64,000 nucleotides of DNA from Flammeovirgaceae bacterium 311 (GTDB taxonomy: Bacteria; Bacteroidota; Bacteroidia; Cytophagales; Cyclobacteriaceae). The notes below the pieces were generated by a model, which had not been told where the DNA came from, did no database searches, and saw only the letters and a list, made by a program, of their open reading frames with translations. The number at the start of each line of letters is the position of its first letter. Within the stretch, counting starts at the first letter, position 1. Shown piece after piece: positions 8,641 through 17,104 of this stretch. The stretch is from assembly GCA_000597885.1 (NCBI GenBank), contig CP004371.1, forward strand, positions 4,431,001-4,495,000, in the 5' to 3' direction. The translations under genes and the position numbers were made by a program.

Positions 8641-9225
8641 ATGAACACCCTGCAAGAACTACAGCAGCAACTTAGCCAGTGCCGCCTTTGTGAAGATCGT
8701 TTTGGTTTTGAGCCGAAGCCTATGGTATGGGGCAGGGCAGAAGCGCCCGTAATGCTCATTGGGCAGGCGCCTTCCCGCACAGTACATATTACGCGGCGCC
8801 CCTTCAACGATGCCAGCGGCAAAAAGCTGAGGCGCTGGCTGGGCATAGGGGAAGATACCTTCTGGAATCAGTCCCTGCTCTATATCACGGCTGTGGGACG
8901 TTGCTACCCGGGCAGCACCGGTAAAAAGGGCGGTGGTGATTTTCCGCCTTCACCTATTTGTGCGCCTAACTGGCTCTCCAAAGAAATACCCCTGCTGGAG
9001 CCACAGCTCTACATTTTAATTGGCAGCCATGCTGCCCGTTATTGCTTTGGCAATAAGAAACTAACGGAGCTGGTATTTGAGGAGCTCTACTACCGTGGTA
9101 AGCCAGCATTTGTACTGCCGCACCCCTCGCCCCTTAACATCAAGTGGTTCAAAGACCATCCCGATTTCGAAGAGCTGGTAGTGCCGGGCCTGCAGGCAGC
9201 TTTGAAGACTGTTTTGGGAGAATAA
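8641..9225 (+). CDS. Uracil-DNA glycosylase family protein (Fe-S type)
   Basis: A 194-residue DNA repair glycosylase. Motif A is GQAPS at residues 41-45 and motif B HPSPLN at 161-166. Four cysteines at 14, 17, 88 and 107 are spaced as in the [4Fe-4S]-containing family 4/5 uracil glycosylases. The family removes uracil from DNA, but GQAPS lacks the exact active-site residues of classic family 1, so substrate range is uncertain. It may share a transcript with bshC and the folate cyclo-ligase. Confidence 0.85.
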   Translation: MNTLQELQQQLSQCRLCEDRFGFEPKPMVWGRAEAPVMLIGQAPSRTVHITRRPFNDASGKKLRRWLGIGEDTFWNQSLLYITAVGRCYPGSTGKKGGGDFPPSPICAPNWLSKEIPLLEPQLYILIGSHAARYCFGNKKLTELVFEELYYRGKPAFVLPHPSPLNIKWFKDHPDFEELVVPGLQAALKTVLGE

Positions 9226-9342
9226 AGGAACAGACAGCCGCTGCGGCGAAAGCTGAGTTACTTGGTGGTAATTTTATTGTATTGCTGCTGGTGATATATT
9301 GCAGATACCCCAACTCACCAAATCACTCCCTCACTAACGCAC

Positions 9343-10035
9343 TTACTCTTTTCTCCCCCTCACCATCTCCTTCTTGCCCGGTGCACCGGGTAAGGTCTCT
9401 ACCTGCAGGCCTGCATCCCGTAAATCGCGCTTCAGCTGGCCTTTGGCGCAGTAGGTGGTCAGCAGGCTGCCGGGGGCCATAAAACTAACGGTTTTTTCCA
9501 GCAGTGCCTTTTCCCAAAGCTCGGGCTGCTTGTTAGGGGCAAAGGCATCAAAAAAGACTACATCGTATCCTCCCTCTTTCAGCTTGGCATCCTCCAGCTT
9601 CAGCTGTTTTTTGTGCAGCACGAAATGGTCATACAGCAGCACGTCTTCTTCCCAGGGTGCCTGGTGCAGGCGTAAAAAGTCTTTTTCGCCTTCGGTAAGC
9701 CGGGGGTAGTTAAGCTGTTGGGCGGTTTCCTCTGAAATGGGGTAAGGCTCCAGCGTGGTAAAATGCACCTTTACACTCTGTTGCAGTGCCCACTGCAGCG
9801 CAAGCAGCGCATTGAGGCCTGTACCGAAACCAATCTCCAGCACCGAAAGGCTTTCGGCAGCAGCATGCTCTGCCCGCCAGGCGTCCAGTCCCATGCGGAT
9901 GAATACATACTGCGACTCCTGCAGGGCACCGTGGTGGGAATGGTAGGTTTCGTCCAGTGCCTGGTTGTAGAGGCTGTGGCTGCCATCCCCGGTCTGGATG
10001 AGCTGTGGCTGCTGTTGATGTGCCTGCTCCGGCAT
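9343..10035 (-). CDS. mnmD: tRNA U34 methyltransferase MnmD-type (MnmC N-domain alone)
   Basis: SAM-dependent methylation of 5-aminomethyl-2-thiouridine at the tRNA wobble base. The 230 residues show the SAM loop LEIGFGTGLNAL and the DAFAPNKQPELW motif typical of MnmC1/MnmD. The FAD oxidase half of bifunctional MnmC is absent, so this is the stand-alone form. Its ATG overlaps the ispF stop by one base (TAATG), placing it last in the M16 peptidase-ispF-mnmD operon. Confidence 0.9.
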   Translation of the reverse strand: MPEQAHQQQPQLIQTGDGSHSLYNQALDETYHSHHGALQESQYVFIRMGLDAWRAEHAAAESLSVLEIGFGTGLNALLALQWALQQSVKVHFTTLEPYPISEETAQQLNYPRLTEGEKDFLRLHQAPWEEDVLLYDHFVLHKKQLKLEDAKLKEGGYDVVFFDAFAPNKQPELWEKALLEKTVSFMAPGSLLTTYCAKGQLKRDLRDAGLQVETLPGAPGKKEMVRGRKE

Positions 10036-10577
10036 TATAGTCTGTTATAGGTCTGAAAATCAGTATCGGTGCTGGGGGTGGCGCGGTAAAGCATGGCCAC
10101 GGCATAGGCTGATACGCCCTCCTGCCGCCCTACAAAGCCCAGCCGCTCTGTGGTGGTAGCTTTAATGGAAATATCTTCCACCCGCACTTTCATAACCTCT
10201 GCCAGGGTTTGCTGCATACCGGCAATGTGGGGGCGGAGCTTTGGGGTTTGCAGGCAAACGGTAGAATCTATGTTGGCTACCTCGTATTTATGCTCCCGGA
10301 TCACCTCCAGCACCCTTGCCAGGAGCAGTTTACTGTCAATGCTTTTATATTGCTGGTCAGTATCCGGAAAGTGGGCACCTATATCGCCCAGGTTGGCAGC
10401 GCCCAGCAGTGCATCGCAAATAGCATGGATAAGTACATCGGCATCTGAGTGGCCTACAGCACCATGGGTATGTTCTATCTGGATGCCTCCCAGCCAGAAT
10501 GCCTGTCCTTCGGCAAGTTTGTGTACATCGTAACCCATGCCAATGCGGTAGAGGGGCGTGTGTGGCGTATTGATCAT
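10035..10577 (-). CDS. ispF: 2-C-methyl-D-erythritol 2,4-cyclodiphosphate synthase
   Basis: Fifth step of the MEP isoprenoid pathway, forming the cyclic diphosphate. Zinc ligands are visible as Asp17, His19 (GYDVHK) and His51 (SDADVLIHA). LGDIGAHFPDTD and the C-terminal TERLGFVGRQEGVSAYA motif are also present. At 180 residues it carries an extra C-terminal tail of roughly 20 residues compared with the usual ~160. It starts on the base next to the peptidase stop, so translation is coupled. Confidence 0.96.
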   Translation of the reverse strand: MINTPHTPLYRIGMGYDVHKLAEGQAFWLGGIQIEHTHGAVGHSDADVLIHAICDALLGAANLGDIGAHFPDTDQQYKSIDSKLLLARVLEVIREHKYEVANIDSTVCLQTPKLRPHIAGMQQTLAEVMKVRVEDISIKATTTERLGFVGRQEGVSAYAVAMLYRATPSTDTDFQTYNRL

Positions 10578-11819
10578 TTATGCTTTTTGTTTTGCAACGT
10601 AATGCAGGGTGGTAGAATTTTCAGGTACCAGAATTTCGCGGGCCATGGCCTTTACTTCGGCTGCTGTAACTGCCTGAATGTACTCGGCTTCTTTGTTTAC
10701 CAGATCCGGATCGCCCAGCAGTGCACTGAAGGCCAGGTTCATGGCTCGGTTCAGTAGCTCAATTTCAGAGAAGATCAGCGATGACTCTGCCTGGTTTTTT
10801 ACCTTCTGCAGTTCTTCTTCCGATACGTCCTCCTGTACCTGGCTGATGATGGCAGTAATCTCTTCCTCGGCCTGCTGGTGGGTAAAGCCAGGCTTTAGTT
10901 TTCCGCTGATTACCAAAAGGCCCGGTTCCATAGAGCCGGTAACATAGCCCGAAATATCGGCAAACATTTGCGTATCGCGCACCAGCCGCTGGTACAGCAG
11001 GCTGCTTTTGCCCCTGCCCAGCACATCGCTTAACAGGTCGGCAATGTAGTAGCGCTTGTCGTTGCGGCCGGGCATGTGAAAGGTTTTATAGATGGCATTC
11101 AGCGGCACATCTGCCTCTACTGTTGCCAGGCGTGCTTCGGTTTGTTTGGGCTCTGCAGGCAGCTGGCGCTGGTAAGGGGCTCCCGCCGGAATAGAGCCAA
11201 ACCATTTCTCCGTAAGACTTTTTACCTCCTCAAAATTAACATTGCCGGCCACCACCATAATGGCATTGTTGGGCAGGTAGTACTTGAAGAAAAATCTGCG
11301 CACATCATCCAGGGTGGCATCTTCTATGTGTTTAATCTCCCGGCCAATGGTTGCCCAGCGGTAGGGATGTTTCTGGTAAGCCAGGGGGCGCAGCTTGAGC
11401 CAGGCATCGCCATAGGGCTGGTTCAGGTAGCGCTGCTTAAATTCTTCTATTACCACTTTTCGCTGCACCTCCAGCACTTTGGGATCAAAGCTAAGGCTCA
11501 TCATCCGGTCGCTCTCCAGCCAGAAAGCCGTTTCCAGGTTTTCAGCAGGCAGGGTAATGTAATAGTTGGTAATGTCGGGAGAGGTAAAGGCATTGTTTTC
11601 GCCCCCCACCCGCTGCAGCGGCTCATCGTAGTTGCCAATGTGCATGCTACCGCCAAACATCAGGTGTTCGAACAGGTGTGCAAAACCGGTCTTGTGTTCG
11701 TCCTCATCTTTGGAGCCTACATTGTACAGAATGTTTACCGCCGCCATGGGCGTGGTATTATCTTCATGCACAAATACCTGCAGGCCGTTTTTCAGTGTAA
11801 AAGCTTTATAATCTATCAT
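10578..11819 (-). CDS. M16 family zinc peptidase (pitrilysin-like)
   Basis: A single-unit M16 protease of 413 residues. The inverted zinc motif HLFEH is at residues 48-52, and the distal Glu lies in the VVIEEFKQR segment roughly 75 residues later, so the active site looks intact. The second, inactive-type M16 domain fills the C-terminal half. No signal peptide is seen, so it is probably cytoplasmic or partnered. It is the first gene of the operon with ispF and mnmD, which share no obvious pathway with it. Confidence 0.92.
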   Translation of the reverse strand: MIDYKAFTLKNGLQVFVHEDNTTPMAAVNILYNVGSKDEDEHKTGFAHLFEHLMFGGSMHIGNYDEPLQRVGGENNAFTSPDITNYYITLPAENLETAFWLESDRMMSLSFDPKVLEVQRKVVIEEFKQRYLNQPYGDAWLKLRPLAYQKHPYRWATIGREIKHIEDATLDDVRRFFFKYYLPNNAIMVVAGNVNFEEVKSLTEKWFGSIPAGAPYQRQLPAEPKQTEARLATVEADVPLNAIYKTFHMPGRNDKRYYIADLLSDVLGRGKSSLLYQRLVRDTQMFADISGYVTGSMEPGLLVISGKLKPGFTHQQAEEEITAIISQVQEDVSEEELQKVKNQAESSLIFSEIELLNRAMNLAFSALLGDPDLVNKEAEYIQAVTAAEVKAMAREILVPENSTTLHYVAKQKA

Positions 11820-12131
11820 TTTTTTAGGTATCGGGTATGAGGTATCAGGTATGGGGTTGAGGATGTTGGGATTAATTAACGTGCAATAGAATAATAACGT
11901 TTAAGTATGCCAGGCTGCATTAGCTGTTCAGGGGTATATAGAAGCCTAATAGGCAACCATCTGTCGGCAGCCTTACATTCAATAGTAAAGTTAATAATAC
12001 CAACTTTCCCAATTAGCACACCTGCCTGCCGGCAGGCACGTTAGCACATTGAATAATTAGCACATTAATGCCTTTCCTTACCTCCCCATGCAGCAAAGGT
12101 AAAAAATATTTCACAGCTCCGCTTAAAGAGG
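11820..12131. other. Non-coding region between divergent genes
   Basis: About 310 bp without a gene. It holds short iterations of GGTATC/GGTATG (11825-11855), three copies of TTAGCACA between 12014 and 12064, and a 16-bp perfect palindrome at 12023-12038. It must contain the promoters of the M16 operon (minus) and the E1 gene (plus). Confidence 0.6.
12023..12038. repeat. Palindrome TGCCTGCCGGCAGGCA
   Basis: A perfect 16-bp palindrome in AT-rich intergenic DNA. The same two 8-base arms recur at 49831-49851 with a 5-base loop, which suggests a dispersed genomic repeat and not a gene-specific operator. Confidence 0.6.
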
Positions 12132-12139
12132 TAACTTTG
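12132..12139 (+). promoter_or_regulatory. -7 box before the fused E1 gene
   Basis: TAACTTTG fits TAnnTTTG and lies 20 bases before the chosen ATG at 12160. The alternative in-frame TTG at 12142 would fall at about the transcription start. Confidence 0.5.
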
Positions 12140-12159
12140 ACTTGAATTGGACTTTTTAT

Positions 12160-14136
12160 ATGACTTTCGACAGGACAAATTTTTCGGACGAAGAACTGCA
12201 GGGCATCTATGAGGCCCTGCTGTGGCCCCGCATGATAGAAGATAAAATGCTGATTCTGTTGCGGCAGAGTAAGATCAGCAAGTGGTTTTCCGGTATAGGC
12301 CAGGAGGCAGTTTCCGTAGGGGCTGCACTTGCACTGGAGCCGGATGAGTACATTTTGCCGATGCACCGCAACCTGGGCATCTTCACAACACGCAATGTAC
12401 CATTTGAGCGCTTATTTGCTCAGTTTCAGGGGAAAAAGTCAGGTTTTACCAAGGGCCGCGACCGTTCCTTTCACTTTGGAACAAAAGAACATTATATTAT
12501 TGGAATGATCTCGCACTTGGGTCCGCAAATGGCCCTGGCCGATGGTATTGCCCTGGCACACAAGCTGGAAGGGGAGAAAAAAGTGGCGTTGGTCTTTACT
12601 GGCGACGGTGCTTCCTCCGAAGGTGATTTTCATGAGTCCCTCAATGTAGCGGCGGTGTGGGAGCTACCGGTAATCTTTGTGGTGGAAAACAATGGCTATG
12701 GTCTTTCTACCCCCAGTAACGAACAGTTTAAGTTTAAACATTTTGTTGATAAAGGGCCGGGCTACGGCATGGAAGCCGTGCAGGTAGATGGCAACAACAT
12801 CCTGGAGGTGTATGGAACCATCAGCAGGCTGGCTGGCGAACTGCGCGAAAATCCGCGGCCGGTACTGGTAGAGGCGCTTACCTTTCGTATGCGTGGGCAC
12901 GAGGAAGCTTCGGGTACCAAGTATGTGCCGCAGGAGCTCTTTGAACAGTGGGGCAAAAAAGACCCGGTAGATAATTTTGAGCGTTTCCTGACTGAGGAAG
13001 GGGTGCTTACTGCCGAACAGCGCGAAAAGATCAGAACTGACATCAGCAAAGAAATAGAAGCAGGACTGCAGCAGGCGTTTGCCGAACCCGAGCCGGAGGC
13101 CAGTACAACAGAAGAAGTGGGGGATATGTATGCTCCCTGGGATCAGCAGGTGATTGAACCTGCCAGTCCGCAAAAGGAAGAGCGAAGGTTTATAGATGCC
13201 ATCTCCGATGCACTGCGGCAAAGCATGCAGAAGTATCCGGAGCTGGTGCTGATGGGGCAGGATATTGCCGAATACGGCGGGGTGTTTAAAATTACCCAGG
13301 GCTTTGTAGAAGAATTTGGCAAAGAGCGGGTGCGCAATACGCCCCTCTGCGAATCGGCCATTATTGGTGCAGGTCTGGGGCTAAGCATCAAAGGCCATAA
13401 AGCCATGGTGGAGATGCAGTTTGCGGATTTCGTAACCTGCGGCTTTAACCAGATTGTTAACAACCTGGCAAAGATCCACTACCGCTGGGGCCAGCACGCC
13501 GATGTGGTGGTGCGTATGCCTACAGGTGCCGGCACCGCAGCAGGGCCTTTCCACTCACAGAGCAACGAGGCCTGGTTTTTCCATACGCCTGGCCTGAAGG
13601 TGGTTTACCCTTCTACCCCTTACGACGCCAAAGGCTTGCTGAATGCTGCCATAGAAGACCCTAACCCGGTGATCTATTTCGAGCACAAGCTGCTGTACAG
13701 GGCTTTGAGCGAAGCCATACCCACCGACTACTATACCTTACCGATAGGCAAGGCAAGGGTAGTGCAGGAGGGCGATGTGCTTAGCATCATTACCTATGGT
13801 ATGGGTGTACACTGGGCCAAACAGGTAACAGCCCAGCTTGGTATTTCTGCCCATATACTGGACCTGCGCACCCTGTTGCCCTGGGACCAGGAGGCTGTGG
13901 CTAACGCAGTAAAGAAAACAGGAAAAGTGCTGGTGTTGCACGAAGATACGCTTACCGGTGGTGTGGGGGGCGAAATTGCCGCCTGGATTGCCGAACACTG
14001 CTTTACCTGGCTGGATGCCCCCGTGATGCGGGAGGCCAGCCTGGATACAGCAGTACCCTTTGCACCGCCCCTGGAGCAGAATTTTCTACCCAAAGGGCGT
14101 CTGGTTAGTAAGTTAGAAGCGCTGAAAGCTTTCTAA
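12160..14136 (+). CDS. 2-oxo-acid dehydrogenase E1, alpha and beta subunits fused
   Basis: Thiamine-diphosphate E1 that decarboxylates a 2-oxo acid and hands the acyl group to lipoyl-E2. About residues 1-325 are the alpha part with the TPP motif GDGASSEGDFHE...NN (residues 148-178). After a linker, residues ~335-658 are the beta part with EYGGVFKITQGF and the transketolase C-terminal domain. The single-chain form is common in Bacteroidota and is usually annotated as branched-chain 2-oxo-acid dehydrogenase; pyruvate cannot be excluded. E2 and E3 are not adjacent. lipA, which makes the lipoyl cofactor, is 3 kb downstream. Confidence 0.92.
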   Translation: MTFDRTNFSDEELQGIYEALLWPRMIEDKMLILLRQSKISKWFSGIGQEAVSVGAALALEPDEYILPMHRNLGIFTTRNVPFERLFAQFQGKKSGFTKGRDRSFHFGTKEHYIIGMISHLGPQMALADGIALAHKLEGEKKVALVFTGDGASSEGDFHESLNVAAVWELPVIFVVENNGYGLSTPSNEQFKFKHFVDKGPGYGMEAVQVDGNNILEVYGTISRLAGELRENPRPVLVEALTFRMRGHEEASGTKYVPQELFEQWGKKDPVDNFERFLTEEGVLTAEQREKIRTDISKEIEAGLQQAFAEPEPEASTTEEVGDMYAPWDQQVIEPASPQKEERRFIDAISDALRQSMQKYPELVLMGQDIAEYGGVFKITQGFVEEFGKERVRNTPLCESAIIGAGLGLSIKGHKAMVEMQFADFVTCGFNQIVNNLAKIHYRWGQHADVVVRMPTGAGTAAGPFHSQSNEAWFFHTPGLKVVYPSTPYDAKGLLNAAIEDPNPVIYFEHKLLYRALSEAIPTDYYTLPIGKARVVQEGDVLSIITYGMGVHWAKQVTAQLGISAHILDLRTLLPWDQEAVANAVKKTGKVLVLHEDTLTGGVGGEIAAWIAEHCFTWLDAPVMREASLDTAVPFAPPLEQNFLPKGRLVSKLEALKAF

Positions 14137-14187
14137 ACGAACTAATCAACAACAGATTCTGTACTACAACATATTAATAATAACGCT

Positions 14188-15456
14188 TTGAAGCGGCTCC
14201 ATCCATACCGATTCTTTTTTTTCCTGCTAATGTTGCTGGGCTGCCTGCTGCTGAGCCAGGGAGCTACTGCCCAGATTGGCGATCCTGATAAGGCGCTGAA
14301 AACTGAAAAGCAGAAAAAGAAGCCTAAGAAAAAGAAGCAAAAGGATCCGGACCATTCGCCCAGGGACCGGGCAAGTGGTGTGCGGGAGCGGCAACGAAAA
14401 GCAAATAACAACAAGCCGGGCGATATGGGCTCTGAAACCCCGCTTCCGATGAAGGACGACTACTATAAAGAGGAGTTGAACGACAAAAGATGGCTGAACA
14501 AGCGTGTAAAGAAAGGTACTATTAAAGAACCTGGTACCCATTATACCGATCGTTCTAAAAAAGACGGCAAGCGGGCCCGGGGCAGCAGGGGAACAGACCA
14601 TCCCGGTGGTATATCCGTAAAAGAAAAGGAGGTTGACCAGCCCGGTGTAGTCTACAACGAAAAAGATCAGCGGAAAGCTGCTAAGCGTAAAAGGCAGCCA
14701 GGTCATACCGATCAGGGAAATTTTGAGGTGAAACAAAAAGATGTAAGCCAGCCAGGGCAGGTATATAGTCAAAAGGACCGGGAGAAAAGCAGCAGGCGTA
14801 AAAAACTACCAGGCACTACCGATGGGGGCAGCTTCAGTGTAAAGCGGCGTGATATTAACCAGCCAGGGCAGGTATATAATGCCGATGACCGCCAGAAAGC
14901 GGCAGGGCGTAAAAATTTACCTGGTACAGCCAGCCAGGGCAGGCTTACGGTTAAAAAATCGGAAATGATTGAACCCGGCACCCACCACAGCGAGCGCAGC
15001 GAAAAAGCTGGGCAACGCTACAGCAGTTACAATGCTGTCAGAAATGCCGGCAGGTTTACTGTTAAAACGAAATATGTACGTGAACCCGGTATACACTGGT
15101 CTGAGCGTAAAGCCTCTTTCTCAAAGCAATACAACAGTACCGAAGCGGCCAGCCATCCCGGTAATATACGGATGATGACGCAGCGCGAAAAAATGCGGTA
15201 TTATGGGGAGTTATCGGCAACGGTAAACCATTACCAGGGTAATCTGAAAGTAAGCAGGCGCGAGCGGGATATGCACCCCAGTGTGGTGGCCCGTAAGGCA
15301 AGCACCATGCGTTCTTTAGAACAAAAAGAAAGAGCACGTAACCGCAGCCTGCTGCTGAGCCGTATCTTTAAGAACAAGGAACAGCCTAAAACGGTGAAGG
15401 CCGATGAAATTAAGCCTCGCTATGACAAAGGTGAAAGCAAAATTTGGTTTGAATAA
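14188..15456 (+). CDS. Secreted basic protein of 37-residue repeats, unknown function
   Basis: A 422-residue protein I do not recognise. It begins at a TTG (14188), which gives a textbook signal peptide: KR, a hydrophobic core FFFFLLMLLGCLLL, then ATAQ cleavage. The mature start is Lys-rich. From about residue 112 to 334 there are six units of 37 residues (the first is 38). Their pattern is PG.(V/H)(Y/H), then a charged stretch with K/R clusters, LPGT...G.F.VK, beginning at about 112, 150, 187, 224, 261 and 298; a weaker seventh follows. It has no Cys beyond the signal peptide. The next gene, ytxJ, starts one base after its stop. An envelope or adhesive/structural role is a guess. Confidence 0.75.
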   Translation: MKRLHPYRFFFFLLMLLGCLLLSQGATAQIGDPDKALKTEKQKKKPKKKKQKDPDHSPRDRASGVRERQRKANNNKPGDMGSETPLPMKDDYYKEELNDKRWLNKRVKKGTIKEPGTHYTDRSKKDGKRARGSRGTDHPGGISVKEKEVDQPGVVYNEKDQRKAAKRKRQPGHTDQGNFEVKQKDVSQPGQVYSQKDREKSSRRKKLPGTTDGGSFSVKRRDINQPGQVYNADDRQKAAGRKNLPGTASQGRLTVKKSEMIEPGTHHSERSEKAGQRYSSYNAVRNAGRFTVKTKYVREPGIHWSERKASFSKQYNSTEAASHPGNIRMMTQREKMRYYGELSATVNHYQGNLKVSRRERDMHPSVVARKASTMRSLEQKERARNRSLLLSRIFKNKEQPKTVKADEIKPRYDKGESKIWFE

Positions 15457-15457
15457 T

Positions 15458-15802
15458 ATGAACTGGAAATCTTTAGATAATAGTAATATACTGGAAGAAG
15501 TCTCAAATTTAAGCTTTGAGCATCCGGTCGTGATTTTTAAGCACAGTACCCGCTGCCCCATCAGCCATATGGCGCTAAGCTGGTTTGAGCGTTCCTGGAG
15601 CCAGGAAGAAATGGGCGTTGTAGAGCCTTACTACCTGGACCTGATTCAGTACAGACCTGTATCCAACAGAGTGGCCGAGGTATTTGGCGTGCATCATGAG
15701 TCGCCCCAGCTGCTGCTGATCGACAAAGGAGAGTGTACGTACCACAGCTCTCACTCAAATATCTCTTATAAAGAGCTGAAAAAACAGCTAGGAATGGAAT
15801 AA
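15458..15802 (+). CDS. ytxJ: Bacillithiol system redox-active protein YtxJ
   Basis: A 114-residue thioredoxin-fold protein with a single active Cys (Cys33) in KHSTRCPIS, the YtxJ monothiol bacilliredoxin motif. The family is thought to reduce or transfer bacillithiol mixed disulfides. The ATG at 15458 lies one base after the preceding stop and gives the normal family length. An upstream in-frame extension would run into the repeat protein gene and is not credible. Presence of bshA and bshC in the same window supports the role. Confidence 0.9.
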   Translation: MNWKSLDNSNILEEVSNLSFEHPVVIFKHSTRCPISHMALSWFERSWSQEEMGVVEPYYLDLIQYRPVSNRVAEVFGVHHESPQLLLIDKGECTYHSSHSNISYKELKKQLGME

Positions 15803-16213
15803 TTAAAAGCCGAAGGTAACGTTTTGTTTGATATCCGGATGGAGGCTCAGGGCAACCGGGCAGGTTAACGCGGCAGCTTTAAGTGCGCTTATTTGCTGCG
15901 GGTTTGCCAGTGCGGCGCCACTCCATTCCAGGTGTACATCAATGGCTACAATACGGCGCGGTGCGTCAGGGCTCATGTGTTTGGTAACCTCCCAGTTTAG
16001 GCCGCTAAGGTCTATCTCGTGGCGGGCTGCCCAGATGCCCATGATGGTGGCCATGCAACTGCCCAGCGCAGCAGCAACAAGGTCGGTAGGAGAGAATGCT
16101 TCACCCTTACCGTTATTGTCAGTGGGGGCATCGGTTATCAGGGAGGTGTTGGATTTTTGGTGCACGGCCTGTGTGCGTAAATTTCCGCTGTAAAGTCCTT
16201 TACTGGTAGCCAT
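15803..16213 (-). CDS. OsmC family peroxiredoxin-like protein
   Basis: A 136-residue OsmC/Ohr-fold protein that reduces organic hydroperoxides through two cysteines. They are visible as Cys53 (GSCMATI) and Cys118 (TCPVALSL), spaced as in YhfA/OsmC-type members. It converges with ytxJ with no intervening base, so the two transcripts must overlap at their ends. Adjacent placement of two thiol-redox genes is suggestive but does not prove a joint function. Confidence 0.9.
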   Translation of the reverse strand: MATSKGLYSGNLRTQAVHQKSNTSLITDAPTDNNGKGEAFSPTDLVAAALGSCMATIMGIWAARHEIDLSGLNWEVTKHMSPDAPRRIVAIDVHLEWSGAALANPQQISALKAAALTCPVALSLHPDIKQNVTFGF

Positions 16214-16286
16214 AAACTACTGCTCTGTTTTTTTGTTATCTTATAAATTATTACCTTCAAACTTACACAGTTCCTGATATCTTTCC

Positions 16287-17018
16287 ATGAAGGGCACCAC
16301 TTTTTACCTGATTCTTCTTCTTGTGCTGGGGCTTACAACGGCAGCCTTTGCACAGCAGCGCGAGGATGAAGAAGATAACTATACCCGCGAGTTTGTATGG
16401 GGTATAAATAAAAATACCAATGGCGGATACATTGGTGGTATCAATGCAAAATTTACCCGCAGGCTGCAGGGCGAAACCTTTCGCTCACTGGGTGTGGAAA
16501 TTGCTAATGTAAAGCATCCTGAAGAGGCGCGGGTAACCTCCATTTACGGGGGTGGCTATATAATGGGTAAGAGCAACTACCTGTATGCAATCCGGTTTAG
16601 CTATGGCCTGGAACGCCTGCTTTTCCGCAAGGCACCACAACAGGGCGTGCAGGTATCCATGCTTGCTTCGGCAGGCCCTACACTGGGCATCATAGCTCCG
16701 TATTACATTGAGTATGGCTCCGGTGGCCTTGTTACCTCAGAGCAGTATGACCCATCCAATAACTTTCACACCCAGAATTATATTCACGGATCAGGTCGTC
16801 CGCTGGAGGGCATTACCGAAAGTAGCTTTACGGCGGGCCTGCATGTACGTTCAGGTCTTAGCTTTGAGTTCGGTACCTTTAAATCAAACGTAAGCGGTTT
16901 AGAGATAGGCCTGATGCTGGAAGCTTACCCCAGCGAGGTAGTGCTTTTGCCGCGTTCCGAAAACAGGGCAATCTTTCCCTCGGCCTACGTAACCCTGTTC
17001 CACGGCTCACGCCGCTAA
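16287..17018 (+). CDS. Exported protein, probable outer-membrane beta-barrel
   Basis: A 243-residue protein with a clear signal peptide ending AFAQQ at residue 23. The mature chain alternates polar and hydrophobic residues with many Gly/Tyr/Phe, for example SIYGGGYIMGKSNYLYAIRF, which fits a small beta-barrel. No catalytic motif is seen and I do not recognise the family beyond a conserved Bacteroidota type. The lipA promoters begin just after its stop. Confidence 0.65.
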   Translation: MKGTTFYLILLLVLGLTTAAFAQQREDEEDNYTREFVWGINKNTNGGYIGGINAKFTRRLQGETFRSLGVEIANVKHPEEARVTSIYGGGYIMGKSNYLYAIRFSYGLERLLFRKAPQQGVQVSMLASAGPTLGIIAPYYIEYGSGGLVTSEQYDPSNNFHTQNYIHGSGRPLEGITESSFTAGLHVRSGLSFEFGTFKSNVSGLEIGLMLEAYPSEVVLLPRSENRAIFPSAYVTLFHGSRR

Positions 17019-17026
17019 GGATAGAC

Positions 17027-17079
17027 TTGGGTGTTCTCCTATTTATTTGTTACTTTTGCAGCATAATCAGCTACCTTTG
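17027..17079 (+). promoter_or_regulatory. Two overlapping promoters before lipA
   Basis: Promoter 1 is TTG at 17027-17029, 21 bases, TACTTTTG at 17051-17058. Promoter 2 is TTTG at 17046-17049, 22 bases, TACCTTTG at 17072-17079. Both fit the Bacteroidota -33/-7 pattern. Confidence 0.55.
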
Positions 17080-17090
17080 TAGCCTATCTT

Positions 17091-17098
17091 AAGGAGGT
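17091..17098 (+). promoter_or_regulatory. Full Shine-Dalgarno AAGGAGGT before lipA
   Basis: AAGGAGGT ends 6 bases before the ATG at 17105, a near-perfect ribosome binding site. Other genes here lack one, as is usual in Bacteroidota, so it stands out and fixes the lipA start. Confidence 0.75.
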
Positions 17099-17104
17099 CT
17101 TTCA

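Noticed and set aside
11076-11840. 254-codon plus-strand frame opposite the M16 peptidase gene
   Set aside because: Antisense to an intact peptidase with zinc motif; no domain and low-complexity composition.
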